Source: Streptomyces katrae
GTDB lineage: Bacteria > Actinomycetota > Actinomycetes > Streptomycetales > Streptomycetaceae
Direction of reading: 5' to 3'
Length of the DNA: 64,000 nt
NCBI RefSeq assembly: GCF_002028425.1
Contig: NZ_CP020042.1
Location: 1,426,001-1,490,000 of the forward strand
How positions within the stretch are numbered: the first letter of the stretch is position 1; the number at the start of each line of letters is the position of its first letter. The notes under the pieces were generated by a model. That model ran no database searches. It was not told the DNA's origin and saw nothing but the letters and a program-made list of their open reading frames with translations. Below, in pieces: positions 42,443 to 51,555 of the stretch. The position numbers and the translations under genes are program-made.

Positions 42443-43747
42443 TTACTGGTTGCCGCAGGCGGAGGTGGGCACGGCCCCCTCCAGCCAGGGGAGGTCGTGG
42501 CCCATGCGGTCCCGCTTGGTGCGCAGGTACCGCAGGTTGTGCTCGCCCGCCTGGACGGGCATGGGCTCGCGGCCGGCGACCGAGATGCCGTGGTCCTCCA
42601 GGGCGGCCGCCTTGTCGGGGTTGTTGGTCAGCAGCCGGACGGTGCGCACGCCGAGGTCGGCGAGGATCTGTGCGCCGGCGCCGTAGTCGCGGGCGTCGGC
42701 GGGCAGGCCGAGTTCCAGGTTGGCGTCCAGGGTGTCGCGGCCGCGCTCCTGGAGCTCGTAGGCGCGCATCTTGGACAGCAGTCCGATGCCGCGGCCCTCG
42801 TGTCCGCGCAGGTAGACGATGACCCCGCGGCCTTCGGCCTGGACCCGGGCCATGGCGGCCTGGAGCTGGGGGCCGCAGTCGCAGCGCTGGGACTGGAAGA
42901 TGTCGCCGGTCAGGCACTCGGAGTGCATCCGGACGAGGACGTCCCGGCCGTCGCCGATCTCGCCGTGGACGAGGGCGACGTGCTCGACGCCGTCGACGGT
43001 GGAGCGGTACCCGTACGCGGTGAACTCGCCGGCGGCGGTCGGCAGGCTGACCTCGGCCTCGCGGCGGACGGTGGGCTCGGCGGAGCGGCGGTAGGCGATC
43101 AGGTCCTCGATGGAGATGATCGTCAGGCCGTGCTTGCGGGCGAAGGGGATCAGCTCGGGCAGCCGCAGCATGACCCCGTCCTCGCCGGCGATCTCCACGA
43201 TGGCGCCGGCCGGGCGCAGGCCCGCGAGGCGGGCGAGGTCGACGGCGGCCTCGGTGTGGCCGTTGCGGACCAGGACGCCGCCGGGCTTGGCGCGCAGCGG
43301 GAAGATGTGGCCGGGGCGGACGAAGTCGCCGGGCTCGGAGGTGCCGTTCGCGAGCAGGCGCAGGGTGGTGGCCCGGTCGGCGGCGGAGATGCCGGTCGTG
43401 ACGCCGTGCGCCGCGCCGGCGTCGACGGAGACGGTGAAGGCCGTCTTCATCGACTCGGTGTTGTGCCGGACCATCTGCGGGAGCTCCAGGCGGTCCAGCT
43501 CGGGGCCCTCCATCGGCGCGCAGATCAGGCCCCGGCACTCGCTCATCATGAACGCGATGATCTCGGGGGTGGCCTTCTCGGCGGCGATGACGAGGTCGCC
43601 CTCGTTCTCGCGGTCCTCGTCGTCGACGACGACCACGGGCCGGCCGGCGGCGATGTCGCGGATGGCCTGCTCGACGGGGTCGAGGCGGAAGGACTCCGCG
43701 GTGTCGGAGTCGGCCGGGTCGGGCACGGGCTTGAGGAGGGGGGTCAT
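42443..43747 (-). CDS. ribAB: bifunctional DHBP synthase / GTP cyclohydrolase II (RibAB)
   Basis: This encodes 434 residues. The N-terminal half (about 20-225) is 3,4-dihydroxy-2-butanone 4-phosphate synthase, with the metal-binding [10 protein letters not shown] and the downstream [13 protein letters not shown]. The C-terminal half (about 226-420) is GTP cyclohydrolase II, with the zinc cysteines in [19 protein letters not shown] and the [12 protein letters not shown] loop. It supplies both precursors of riboflavin from ribulose 5-phosphate and GTP. The start at 43747 overlaps the ribM stop by four bases (ATGA). Confidence 0.97.
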   Translation of the reverse strand: MTPLLKPVPDPADSDTAESFRLDPVEQAIRDIAAGRPVVVVDDEDRENEGDLVIAAEKATPEIIAFMMSECRGLICAPMEGPELDRLELPQMVRHNTESMKTAFTVSVDAGAAHGVTTGISAADRATTLRLLANGTSEPGDFVRPGHIFPLRAKPGGVLVRNGHTEAAVDLARLAGLRPAGAIVEIAGEDGVMLRLPELIPFARKHGLTIISIEDLIAYRRSAEPTVRREAEVSLPTAAGEFTAYGYRSTVDGVEHVALVHGEIGDGRDVLVRMHSECLTGDIFQSQRCDCGPQLQAAMARVQAEGRGVIVYLRGHEGRGIGLLSKMRAYELQERGRDTLDANLELGLPADARDYGAGAQILADLGVRTVRLLTNNPDKAAALEDHGISVAGREPMPVQAGEHNLRYLRTKRDRMGHDLPWLEGAVPTSACGNQ

Positions 43748-44397
43748 GCCGTTGCTCCTTCGAGGGCCGGGGCGGGAGTGGTGCGCGAGCGCTGGTACCA
43801 GTCGTAGGCACCCCAGAGCACGAGCGCTCCGTAGATCACGTAGACGAACGCGGAGAAGGCGTAGCCGCTGGTGAAGGCGAGGGGGACGCCGACCGCGTCG
43901 ACGAGCAGCCAGGCGAACCAGAACTCGACCAGGCCCTTGGCCTGGGCGTACATGGCGACGATGGTGCCGACGAAGATGTAGGCGTCCGGCAGCGGGTTCC
44001 AGGACATCCACGGGTAGAGGGTGAACAGCCCGGTGACGGCGAGGGTGCCGACGGCGGCGGCGCCCAGCAGCAGGCCGCGCTCGCGCCAGGTGGCGAAGCG
44101 CACGGCGAGGGAGGCGTCCTGGGCCTGCCGCTTGCCGCGGGTCCACTGGGCCCAGCCCCACAGGGCGACCAGCATGACGACGACCTGCTTGCCGGCGTTG
44201 CCGGAGAGGTGTCCGGCGGCGAAGGCGACGAAGAGGATGGCGCCGGAGAGGAACTGGGTCGGCCAGGTCCATATGGAGCGCTTCCAGCCCAGGGCGAGGG
44301 CGATCAGGCCCATGGTGTTGCCGATGGCGTCGGACCAGATGATCTTCTGGCCGAAGGCGGTGAAGGCCTCGGAGTTCAGCCAGGTCAGGGCGCTCAC
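43744..44397 (-). CDS. ribM: riboflavin transporter RibM (PnuX, PnuC-like)
   Basis: This encodes 217 residues from a GTG overlapping the ribE stop. Six or so hydrophobic segments show the PnuC-type pattern ([48 protein letters not shown]). In S. davawensis and Corynebacterium the homologue RibM/PnuX, encoded with riboflavin genes, imports riboflavin by facilitated diffusion. PnuC relatives carry nicotinamide riboside, but location in the FMN-controlled operon strongly favours riboflavin. It lies between ribE and ribAB with overlaps at both ends. Confidence 0.9.
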   Translation of the reverse strand: MSALTWLNSEAFTAFGQKIIWSDAIGNTMGLIALALGWKRSIWTWPTQFLSGAILFVAFAAGHLSGNAGKQVVVMLVALWGWAQWTRGKRQAQDASLAVRFATWRERGLLLGAAAVGTLAVTGLFTLYPWMSWNPLPDAYIFVGTIVAMYAQAKGLVEFWFAWLLVDAVGVPLAFTSGYAFSAFVYVIYGALVLWGAYDWYQRSRTTPAPALEGATA

Positions 44398-45017
44398 TTC
44401 TGCGCCTCCTCGGCGTGCAGCGGGTTCACGCCGGCGGCGAGCAGGCGCTCGACGTACTTGGCGAGGACGTCGACCTCCAGGTTGACCGGGTCGCCGGGCT
44501 GCTTGATGCCCAGGGTGGTCAGCGCGAGGGTGGTGGGGATGAGGCTGATGGTGAAGTAGTCGGCGGCGGCCTCGACGACGGTGAGGCTGACGCCGTCGAC
44601 CGTGATGGAGCCCTTCTCCACGACGTAGCGGGCGAGGTCCGCCGGGAGCGCGATCTTGACGAGCTCCCAGTGCTCGGAGGGGGTGCGGGAGAGGATCCGG
44701 CCGGTGCCGTCGACGTGGCCCTGGACCAGGTGTCCGCCGAGCCGGCCGCCGAGGGCCATGGGGCGCTCCAGGTTGACCCGGGAGCCTTCGGCCAGGGCAC
44801 CGAGGCTGGAGCGGTTGAGGGTCTCCTGCATGACGTCGGCGGTGAACTCGCCGTCCGCGGTCTCCACGACGGTCAGGCAGACGCCGTTGACGGCGATCGA
44901 GTCGCCGTGCTTGGCGCCCTCGGTGACGACCGGGCCGCGCAGGCGGAAGCGGGAGGCCTCGGCGAGCTGCTCGACGGCGGTGACCTCGCCCAGTTCTTCG
45001 ACGATTCCGGTGAACAC
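44394..45017 (-). CDS. ribE: riboflavin synthase (alpha subunit) RibE
   Basis: This 207-residue protein is built of two similar beta-barrel halves. The N-terminus [12 protein letters not shown] is the family hallmark. Each half repeats the pattern [14 protein letters not shown] and [15 protein letters not shown]. The enzyme dismutates two lumazine molecules into riboflavin. The start directly follows the ribD stop and its own stop overlaps ribM. It is sometimes named ribC in other bacteria. Confidence 0.96.
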   Translation of the reverse strand: MFTGIVEELGEVTAVEQLAEASRFRLRGPVVTEGAKHGDSIAVNGVCLTVVETADGEFTADVMQETLNRSSLGALAEGSRVNLERPMALGGRLGGHLVQGHVDGTGRILSRTPSEHWELVKIALPADLARYVVEKGSITVDGVSLTVVEAAADYFTISLIPTTLALTTLGIKQPGDPVNLEVDVLAKYVERLLAAGVNPLHAEEAQK

Positions 45018-46130
45018 TCAGTGCTCCTTGGGGGCGTTGGCGGGAACGGCGGTGATGCGCAGATCGGTGCCGCTGCGGACGGCCTCGGTGATGTCGAGGC
45101 GTACGGCGTGGGCGATGTTCGTGATGCCGGCGCCGCCGAGGGCGGCGGGGCCGGCGCCGAGGAGGGCCGGGGCGATGTAGCCGACGACGCGGTCGACGGC
45201 GCCGGCCTCCAGGAAGGCTCCGGCGAGGGTGGGTCCGCCTTCGAGGAGGACGGAGCGCACCCCGCGGTCGTACAGCTCGGTGAGCAGGGCGGCGACGGGG
45301 ACCCGGCCGTCCTGCAGGGGCAGCCGCAGGACGTCGGCGCCGGGCAGGTGGCGGGTGTCGGCGTCCTCGCCGGTGACGATCAGGGTGGGGCCCGCGTCGT
45401 CGAGGATGCGGGCCGTGGGGAGGAGTGCGGCGCGGGTGTCGAGGGCGACGCGCAGCGGCTGGACGGCCCGGTCGATGCCACGTACGGCCAGGTGGGGGTC
45501 GTCGGTGCGCAGGGTGCCGCCGCCGACGAGGACGGCGTCGGCCTCGGCGCGCAGCCGGTGGACGTCGGCGCGGGACTCGGCGGAGGTGATCCAGCGGCTG
45601 CTGCCGTCCTCGGCGGCGCTGCGGCCGTCGAGGGTGGCGGCGTACTTCCAGGTGACGTGGGGGCGGCCCAGGCGCACGGAGGTGAGCCAGGCGGCGTTGC
45701 CCTGCTCTGCCTCGTCGGCGAGGAGGCCCGCCTCGGTGGCGATCCCGGCGCCGCGCAGGGTGGCGCCGCCCCCGCTGGCCTGCGGGTTCGGGTCGGAGAC
45801 GGCGTAGACCACGCGGGTGATCCCGGCGTCGATGAGCGCCTGCGCGCAGGGGCCGGTACGGCCGGTGTGGTTGCAGGGTTCGAGGGTGACGTAGGCAGTG
45901 GCGCCGCGGGCGGCGTCCCCGGCCGCGCGCAGGGCGTGGACCTCGGCGTGCGGGCCGCCGGCCCGCTGGTGCCAGCCCTCGCCGACGACGGCGCCCGCGG
46001 GGTCGGTGATGACGCAGCCGACGACGGGGTTGGGGCTGGTGGAGCCGAGTCCGCGGGAGGCCAGCTCGATGGCCCGGCGCATCGCGGTGATGCTCGGGTC
46101 GGCTGCTGCCTGCGCGGTGTGTGTCGCCAC
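45018..46130 (-). CDS. ribD: bifunctional deaminase/reductase RibD, first gene of the rib operon
   Basis: This encodes 370 residues from the GTG at 46130, chosen because AGGAGG lies five bases before it; an ATG at 46147 is less well placed. The N-terminal deaminase domain has the zinc motif HAEVHAL and PCNHTGRTGPC. The C-terminal reductase domain starts near residue 150 (VTWKYAATLDGRSA) and has VLVGGGTLRTDDP and VLLEGGPTLAGAF. It performs two steps on the GTP-derived pyrimidine. Expression should be controlled by the FMN riboswitch 170 bp upstream. Confidence 0.96.
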   Translation of the reverse strand: MATHTAQAAADPSITAMRRAIELASRGLGSTSPNPVVGCVITDPAGAVVGEGWHQRAGGPHAEVHALRAAGDAARGATAYVTLEPCNHTGRTGPCAQALIDAGITRVVYAVSDPNPQASGGGATLRGAGIATEAGLLADEAEQGNAAWLTSVRLGRPHVTWKYAATLDGRSAAEDGSSRWITSAESRADVHRLRAEADAVLVGGGTLRTDDPHLAVRGIDRAVQPLRVALDTRAALLPTARILDDAGPTLIVTGEDADTRHLPGADVLRLPLQDGRVPVAALLTELYDRGVRSVLLEGGPTLAGAFLEAGAVDRVVGYIAPALLGAGPAALGGAGITNIAHAVRLDITEAVRSGTDLRITAVPANAPKEH

Positions 46131-46300
46131 CGGGTCCTCCTGCCTCATCGGGCACGGACTCCGGGGCCTGTCGGGATACGACAGATGAAGCGGGAAAGCG
46201 CACGCGGGGACGCCGGGGGCCGGAAAACGGTCCGTCCGGCACGTATCCCGGGGGATACGGCGGTGGACCGCCGGCGGCGGCGTACCGGTGACTGCCCGCC

Positions 46301-46426
46301 GCGCACTGCCTCCCATCCGGACTTTAACCGTCGGTCCAGGAATTTCACCTGGTCAACCGGCCGCTGGCTGCGGACGGGTCGCGGACTATACCGCCGGTTC
46401 GGAATTACACCGACCCCGGAGTGCGC
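46301..46426 (-). promoter_or_regulatory. FMN riboswitch (RFN element)
   Basis: Read on the minus strand, the closing helix GCGCACT/AGTGCGC (46420-46426 with 46301-46307) brackets the conserved RFN core. This includes ACCGGCGGTATAGTCCGCGA, GGTGAAATTCCTGGACCGACG, quoted here in parts as GGTGAAATTCC and GACCGACGGTTAAAGTC, and GGATGGGAG. FMN binding is expected to shut down the ribD operon, including ribM and possibly the his genes beyond. Confidence 0.96.
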
Positions 46427-46564
46427 TGCTACTGGTACTAGGGCCAGTGTGCCACGGGGGATCGGCGGCCATGCGAGTGAAGCGCTGTGGCCTGGCTCAC
46501 AAGAGTGCCGTCCTTGAGCGCTCCTCTTGCGCCGACAGCGTCGCGCACGCGCCGGATCCGAGGT

Positions 46565-46606
46565 TGGTCCAGACCTATTGACGGGTTGGTCTAGTCCTCT
46601 TAACGT
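46565..46606 (+). promoter_or_regulatory. chitinase promoter with two DasR-type direct repeats
   Basis: TGGTCCAGACCT (46565-46576) and TGGTCTAGTCCT (46587-46598) are 12-bp direct repeats typical of Streptomyces chitinase promoters. Each matches the DasR-responsive element core. A promoter TTGACG (46578-46583) with TAACGT (46601-46606) at 17-bp spacing overlaps them. This implies control by N-acetylglucosamine through DasR, with repression when the sites are occupied. Confidence 0.9.
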
Positions 46607-46725
46607 TCCCTTCATCTTCCCGGGAGTCCGGCCTGTCGACGTGCGCACGTCACGGGCCAACCAGCGCCACTTTTCCGCCTGTTGCCGCATTTGGCCCTGC
46701 CATCCTCCCCTCCCCAGGAGGCACC

Positions 46726-49095
46726 ATGCCGTCCCCCACACGTACGAGAGCGATGCTCCTGGCATCCGGCGCCGCCATCGCCGGACTGCTGGTCGGCGGG
46801 CTTTCCGCCGGCGTCTCACACGCGGCCGGCAACGAGAGCTGCCGGCCCGACGGGCTGTACAAGACGCCCGGAGTGGACGTCCCCTACTGCTCGGTCTACG
46901 ACTCCGAGGGCCGCGAGAAGATGGGCGCGGACCACCAGCGACGCGTCATCGGCTACTTCACCGGCTGGCGCACGGGCAAGGACGGCACCCCGGCCTACCT
47001 GGCCAACAACGTCCCGTGGTCCAAGGTGACCCACCTGAACTACGCCTTCGCCCACGTCGGCTCCGACAACAAGATCTCGGTCGGCGCGGACGGCCCGAAC
47101 AACGCCGCCACCGGGATGACCTGGCCGGGGGTCGCCGGGGCCGAGATGGACCCGGCCCTCCCCTACAAGGGCCACTTCAACCTGCTCGGCAAGTTCAAGA
47201 AGCAGTACCCGAACGTGAAGACGCTCATCTCGGTGGGCGGCTGGGCCGAGACCGGCGGCTACTTCGGCGACGACGGCAAGCGCGTGGCCTCCGGCGGCTT
47301 CTACTCGATGGCCACCAACGCCGACGGCTCCGTCAACCAGGCGGGCATCGACACCTTCGCGGACTCCTCGGTCGACTTCATCCGCAGGTACGGGTTCAAC
47401 GGCGTCGACATCGACTACGAGTACCCGACCACCATGAAGGACGCGGGCAACCCGCTGGACTGGCAGCTTTCCAACGCCCGCCGGGCCGGACTGGTCCAGG
47501 GCTACGCGGCCCTGATGAAGTCGCTGCGCGAGAAGCTCGACCGCGCGGGCGCCGCCGACGGCAAGCACTACCTGCTGTCCGTCGCCGCGCCCTCCTCCGG
47601 CTACCTGCTGCGGGGCATGGAGACGTTCCAGATGCAGAAGTACCTGGACTACGTCAACATCATGTCCTACGACCTGCACGGCGCCTGGAACGAGTACGTC
47701 GGCCCCAACGCCTCCCTCTTCGACGACGGCAAGGACGCCGAACTGGCGGCCGCGGGCGTCTACTCCACATCCCAGTACGGCGGCGTCGGCTACCTCAACA
47801 CCGACTGGGCCTACCACTACTTCCGCGGTTCGATGCCCGCGGGCCGGATCAACATCGGCCTGCCGTACTACACCCGCGGCTTCAAGAACGTGCAGGGCGG
47901 CACCGACGGCCTGTGGGGCAGGGCCCCGGCCACCAGCTGCCCGGCGGGCGCCGGCCTGACCAAGTGCGGTGACGGCGCGGTCGGCATCGACAACCTCTGG
48001 CACGACCTCGACACCAACGGAGCCGAGTCCCCGGCGGGCTCGAACCCGATGTGGCACGCGAAGAACCTGGAGAAGGGCGTCGTCGGCGACTACGTCACCA
48101 CGTACGGCTTCCCCGCGAACACCACGCTGACCGGCACCTACGCCCGCAAGTACGACTCCACCCTGGTGGCGCCGTGGCTGTGGAACGCGCAGAAGAAGGT
48201 CTTCCTGTCGACGGAGGACGAACAGTCCGTCGCCGCCAAGGCCGACTACGTCGTGGACAAGGGCATCGGCGGCACGATGGTCTGGGAGCTCGCGGGCGAC
48301 TACGCGTACAACGCCGCCAAGGGCCAGTACGAGATGGGCGACACCCTCACCTCGCTGATGTACGACAAGTTCAAGGCGGCCTCCCCGTACGGCGCGAAGA
48401 AGGCCGGGAGCACGCTGCCCGCCCAGGCGGTGGACATCAAGACGGAGTTCACGGAATTCAAGCTGGGCGACTCCAACTACCCGATCACCCCGAAGCTGAA
48501 GATCACCAACAACACGAAGACCACCCTGCCCGGCGGCACGGAGTTCCAGTTCGACTACGGCACCTCGGCGCCGGACAACGCCTCCGACCAGTCCGGCTTC
48601 GGTACGAAGGTGATCAGCAGCGGGCACACCGGCAGCAACGCCGGCGGCCTGAAGGGCGACTTCCAGCGGGTCTCGCTCAAGCTCCCGGCCTGGCAGTCGC
48701 TGGCCTCGGGCGCCACGGTCGACCTGGCGTTCAACTACTACCTGCCGGTGTCCACCCCCTCCAACTGGACGGTGAACGTCTCGGGCACCACCTACGCCCT
48801 CGCCGGGGACCTGGCGCGCGGCACCACGATGACGGAGCCGGGCGGCAGCCAGCCCCCGACCACCCCGCCGACCACGCCGCCCACCACTCCCCCGACGACG
48901 CCGCCGACCACGCCACCGACCACGCCTCCGGGCGGGACCTGCACCAACCCGGCCTACGTGGCGGGCACGGTCTACAACGGCGGGAACGTGGTCTCGCACA
49001 AGGGCCACAACTGGAAGGCCCAGTGGTGGACGCAGAACGAGGAGCCCGGCACCACCGGACAGTGGGGCGTCTGGCAGGACCTCGGCGCCTGCTGA
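46726..49095 (+). CDS. secreted GH18 chitinase with ChiC-type and chitin-binding domains
   Basis: This encodes 789 residues. A signal peptide (about 1-33, cleaved after SHA) precedes a family 18 catalytic domain (about 65-555), with GGWAE at the substrate site and the catalytic GVDIDYE glutamate. A ChiC-like beta domain follows (about 565-715), then a Pro/Thr linker of repeated TTPPTTPP units and a C-terminal CBM5/12 chitin-binding module (about 740-789, [13 protein letters not shown]). It degrades chitin outside the cell. The promoter has two DasR-type repeats. The gene is monocistronic, ending at a perfect hairpin. Confidence 0.95.
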   Translation: MPSPTRTRAMLLASGAAIAGLLVGGLSAGVSHAAGNESCRPDGLYKTPGVDVPYCSVYDSEGREKMGADHQRRVIGYFTGWRTGKDGTPAYLANNVPWSKVTHLNYAFAHVGSDNKISVGADGPNNAATGMTWPGVAGAEMDPALPYKGHFNLLGKFKKQYPNVKTLISVGGWAETGGYFGDDGKRVASGGFYSMATNADGSVNQAGIDTFADSSVDFIRRYGFNGVDIDYEYPTTMKDAGNPLDWQLSNARRAGLVQGYAALMKSLREKLDRAGAADGKHYLLSVAAPSSGYLLRGMETFQMQKYLDYVNIMSYDLHGAWNEYVGPNASLFDDGKDAELAAAGVYSTSQYGGVGYLNTDWAYHYFRGSMPAGRINIGLPYYTRGFKNVQGGTDGLWGRAPATSCPAGAGLTKCGDGAVGIDNLWHDLDTNGAESPAGSNPMWHAKNLEKGVVGDYVTTYGFPANTTLTGTYARKYDSTLVAPWLWNAQKKVFLSTEDEQSVAAKADYVVDKGIGGTMVWELAGDYAYNAAKGQYEMGDTLTSLMYDKFKAASPYGAKKAGSTLPAQAVDIKTEFTEFKLGDSNYPITPKLKITNNTKTTLPGGTEFQFDYGTSAPDNASDQSGFGTKVISSGHTGSNAGGLKGDFQRVSLKLPAWQSLASGATVDLAFNYYLPVSTPSNWTVNVSGTTYALAGDLARGTTMTEPGGSQPPTTPPTTPPTTPPTTPPTTPPTTPPGGTCTNPAYVAGTVYNGGNVVSHKGHNWKAQWWTQNEEPGTTGQWGVWQDLGAC

Positions 49096-49117
49096 CACCC
49101 GGCGGGTGAACGCACGT

Positions 49118-49151
49118 GAGGACCCGGTGGCCCGGCGGCCACCGGGTCCTC
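49118..49151 (+). terminator. perfect 15-bp hairpin terminator after the chitinase gene
   Basis: GAGGACCCGGTGGCC (49118-49132) pairs with GGCCACCGGGTCCTC (49137-49151) around CGGC. It starts 22 bp after the stop codon and has no T-run. Confidence 0.85.
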
Positions 49152-49249
49152 GCACGTCCGGGACATCCTCCCGCGCGCCGGTGTCACGTTCCGGGCCCCC
49201 CGTCTGTCCCCTGGCAGAAGGAACTCCTCCCAGGAAGGACACCCCCACC

Positions 49250-50014
49250 ATGAGCACGATCCTCGTGACCGGCGGCACCGGCAATCTCGGTGCCCTGGTC
49301 GTCGGCAGGCTACGGGACCGGGGCCACGAGGTCCGGGCGCTGAGCCGGAGCTCCGCCGCCTACCCGGTCGACCTGCGCGACGGCGGCGGACTGGACGCGG
49401 CGATGGCGGGCGCGCAGGTCGTCGTCCACTGCGCGAGCTCCCCGCGCGGCGGCGACGACGTGGCCGCCGGACACCTGATCGCCGCCGCCCGGCGGGCCGG
49501 GACCGTCACCAACCTCGTCTACATCTCGATCGTCGGGGTGGACGTGGTGCCGTTCGGCTACTACCGGACGAAGCTGCGGGTGGAGCGGATGCTGGAGGAC
49601 TCCGGGCTCGGGGTCACTATCCTGCGGACCACCCAGTTCCACGATCTCGTCGCCGAGGTCACGGCCTCCATGGCGAAGCTGCCGCTGGTGCCGGTGGTAC
49701 CGCTGCCCAAGGGCGTACCGGTGCAGCCGATCGCGGTGGAGGAGGTCGCGGACCGGCTCGCGGAGCTGGCGGTGCCGGATCCGGCGGGGCAGGTGGCGGA
49801 CATGGGCGGGCCGGAGGTCCGGACCCTGGAGGAATGGGGACGGGCGTACCTCGCGGCGGTGGGCAGCCGGCGGCGGGTGGCCGGAGTGCCGCTCGCGGGG
49901 CGGACGTACGCCGCGTTCCGGCGGGGCGGGATCCTGGCCCCGGACCGTGCGGCCGGCCAGATCACCTTCGGGGAGTACCTGGAGCGGCGGGAACGGGGGA
50001 CCGGCCGCCCCTGA
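49250..50014 (+). CDS. NmrA-like NAD(P)-binding protein
   Basis: This encodes 254 residues from the ATG at 49250, preceded by AGGAAGGAC. It has a Rossmann fold with ILVTGGTGNLGALV at the N-terminus. It lacks the YxxxK catalytic pair of classical short-chain dehydrogenases in its usual form (VGVDVVPFGYYRTKLRVE has YYRTK). It belongs to the atypical SDR/NmrA group, which includes redox-sensing regulators and quinone reductases such as QorB. The function is not defined here. It is rightward, between the chitinase terminator and the fabV leader. Confidence 0.85.
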   Translation: MSTILVTGGTGNLGALVVGRLRDRGHEVRALSRSSAAYPVDLRDGGGLDAAMAGAQVVVHCASSPRGGDDVAAGHLIAAARRAGTVTNLVYISIVGVDVVPFGYYRTKLRVERMLEDSGLGVTILRTTQFHDLVAEVTASMAKLPLVPVVPLPKGVPVQPIAVEEVADRLAELAVPDPAGQVADMGGPEVRTLEEWGRAYLAAVGSRRRVAGVPLAGRTYAAFRRGGILAPDRAAGQITFGEYLERRERGTGRP

Positions 50015-50213
50015 GGGCCCGTGAACACCGGGGAATGTCAAGGACCGCAGGCCACAAGGTCCGGGCAGCCTTCTGCGTGACCTACCGTCACATGTCCGCG
50101 ACGGACCCCTGGTTAGGCTCCCTGGAGACGGACGGCCGGAGCAGGCCCCCGGTAGCGGCACCCCGGCCCCGCCGGCCGGTCACGCCCCCGGCACCCGGCT
50201 GTCCGTGGCCCTC

Positions 50214-50254
50214 CCGGACGAGGAGGGCGCCGCCCGCGCGCCCTCCTCGTCCGG
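50214..50254 (+). terminator. large hairpin in the fabV leader (terminator or attenuator)
   Basis: Two 17-base arms (50214-50230 and 50238-50254) pair perfectly around a 7-base loop. The hairpin ends 26 bp before the fabV start codon. It may terminate the upstream NmrA-like transcript. There is little room for a separate fabV promoter after it, so it may instead act as an attenuator in the fabV leader. Confidence 0.6.
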
Positions 50255-50280
50255 CCCTCCCCGGACAGGACGGACACCTC

Positions 50281-51483
50281 GTGAGCCTTCGCCAGATCGA
50301 GCCCAAGCAGCGCGGGTTCCTCATCGTCAACTCCCACCCCGAAGGCGCCGCCCGGACCGTCCGCGACATGTGGCAGGCGATCCCGGCCCGCACCGACGGC
50401 CGCCGGCCGGTCGCACTCGTCCTCGGCCACTCCGCCGGCTACGGGCTGGCCACGGTCCTGGCCGGGCTGCGCCGCCACGGCATCCGCGGCATCGGCGTCG
50501 CCTTCGAGACCCCCGACACCGGCCGCCGCACCGCCGGCGCCGGCTGGTACCGCACCGCGGCCGCCGCGGCACTCGCCGCCGAACACGGCCACGACATCCG
50601 GTTCGTGAACGCCGACGCGTTCTCGGCGGACACCAAGACCCGGATCGCGGACCTGCTGGAGCAGCACTACGGCCCGGTCGACTACCTCGTCTACAGCCTC
50701 GCGGCGCCGCGTCGCACCGACCCGGCCACCGGCGAGGTCCACCACTCGGTGATCAAACCGCTCGGCACCGCCTACGAAGCCCCCTCGCTCGACTTCTCCG
50801 CCGACGACCCCGCCGTGGCGTGGACGCGGATCGAACCCGGCACCGACGCGGAGGCGCGCGCCACGGTAGCGGTGATGGGCGGCGACGACTGGGCCCTGTG
50901 GGTCCGGGCCCTGGCCTCCCGCCGGCTCCTGGCGGACGGTTTCACCACCGCGGCCCTGACCTACGTCGGCTCGGAGGTCACCGCGCCGGTCTACCGTGAA
51001 GGCACCATCGGCGCGGCCAAGGAACACCTGGAGCGGACCGCCCGGGAGCTCGCCGCCTCCGCCCCGCTCAAGGAGAAGGACGGCCGCGCGTTCACGGTGG
51101 TGGCCGGCGCGGCCGTCACACAGGCCTCCAGCGCGATCCCCTCCATCGCCCTCTACACCGCCTTCCTCCGAACCGCCCTCGGCGAGGGCGGCTTCCGGAC
51201 GACGAGCGAGCAGGCCGTGGACCTGTGGGACCAGCTGGAGGGCCGCACCCCGCTCGTCCTCGACGCGGAAGGCCGGATCCGGCTCGACGGCTGGGAACTC
51301 GACCCCCGGGTCCAGGACCGGGTCCGCGAGCTGTGGGCCGACCCCCGGCGCGGGCTGGACGCCTCGCGCTCCGGTGCCGACTGGTTCATGGGCCAGGTCA
51401 GGGCCCTGTACGGCTGGAACGTCGACGGGGTCGACTACGGCCTGCCGGCCGAGACCGACGTCCCCTGGCCCACGCGGCGGTAG
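50281..51483 (+). CDS. fabV: FabV-type trans-2-enoyl-CoA/ACP reductase
   Basis: This encodes 400 residues from the GTG at 50281, the usual FabV length. The NADH site GHSAGYGLATVLAGLR corresponds to the family's extended Rossmann motif. The catalytic Tyr-8 residues-Lys spacing diagnostic of FabV is present (YREGTIGAAK). The N-terminal SHPEGAARTV and the C-terminal NVDGVDY are also conserved. FabV reduces enoyl thioesters in fatty acid synthesis and is naturally resistant to triclosan. Streptomyces rely mainly on FabI/InhA-type enzymes, so this is an extra or alternative reductase. A 17-bp-stem hairpin precedes the start. Confidence 0.92.
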   Translation: MSLRQIEPKQRGFLIVNSHPEGAARTVRDMWQAIPARTDGRRPVALVLGHSAGYGLATVLAGLRRHGIRGIGVAFETPDTGRRTAGAGWYRTAAAAALAAEHGHDIRFVNADAFSADTKTRIADLLEQHYGPVDYLVYSLAAPRRTDPATGEVHHSVIKPLGTAYEAPSLDFSADDPAVAWTRIEPGTDAEARATVAVMGGDDWALWVRALASRRLLADGFTTAALTYVGSEVTAPVYREGTIGAAKEHLERTARELAASAPLKEKDGRAFTVVAGAAVTQASSAIPSIALYTAFLRTALGEGGFRTTSEQAVDLWDQLEGRTPLVLDAEGRIRLDGWELDPRVQDRVRELWADPRRGLDASRSGADWFMGQVRALYGWNVDGVDYGLPAETDVPWPTRR

Positions 51484-51555
51484 GCCGGGACCGCGCGGCG
51501 GGCCCGGACCCCTCGGCGGGCCCGGACCCCTCGGCGGGCCCGGACCGCTGCCGCG

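Larger units (their letters stand above)
46131..46725. other. 595-bp divergent control region of ribD and the chitinase gene
   Basis: It holds the FMN riboswitch (46301-46426, leftward), about 140 bp whose functions are not visible, and the chitinase promoter with two direct repeats (46565-46606). The rib promoter should lie between 46430 and about 46560; I could not identify its hexamers with confidence. No gene is seen. Confidence 0.7.
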
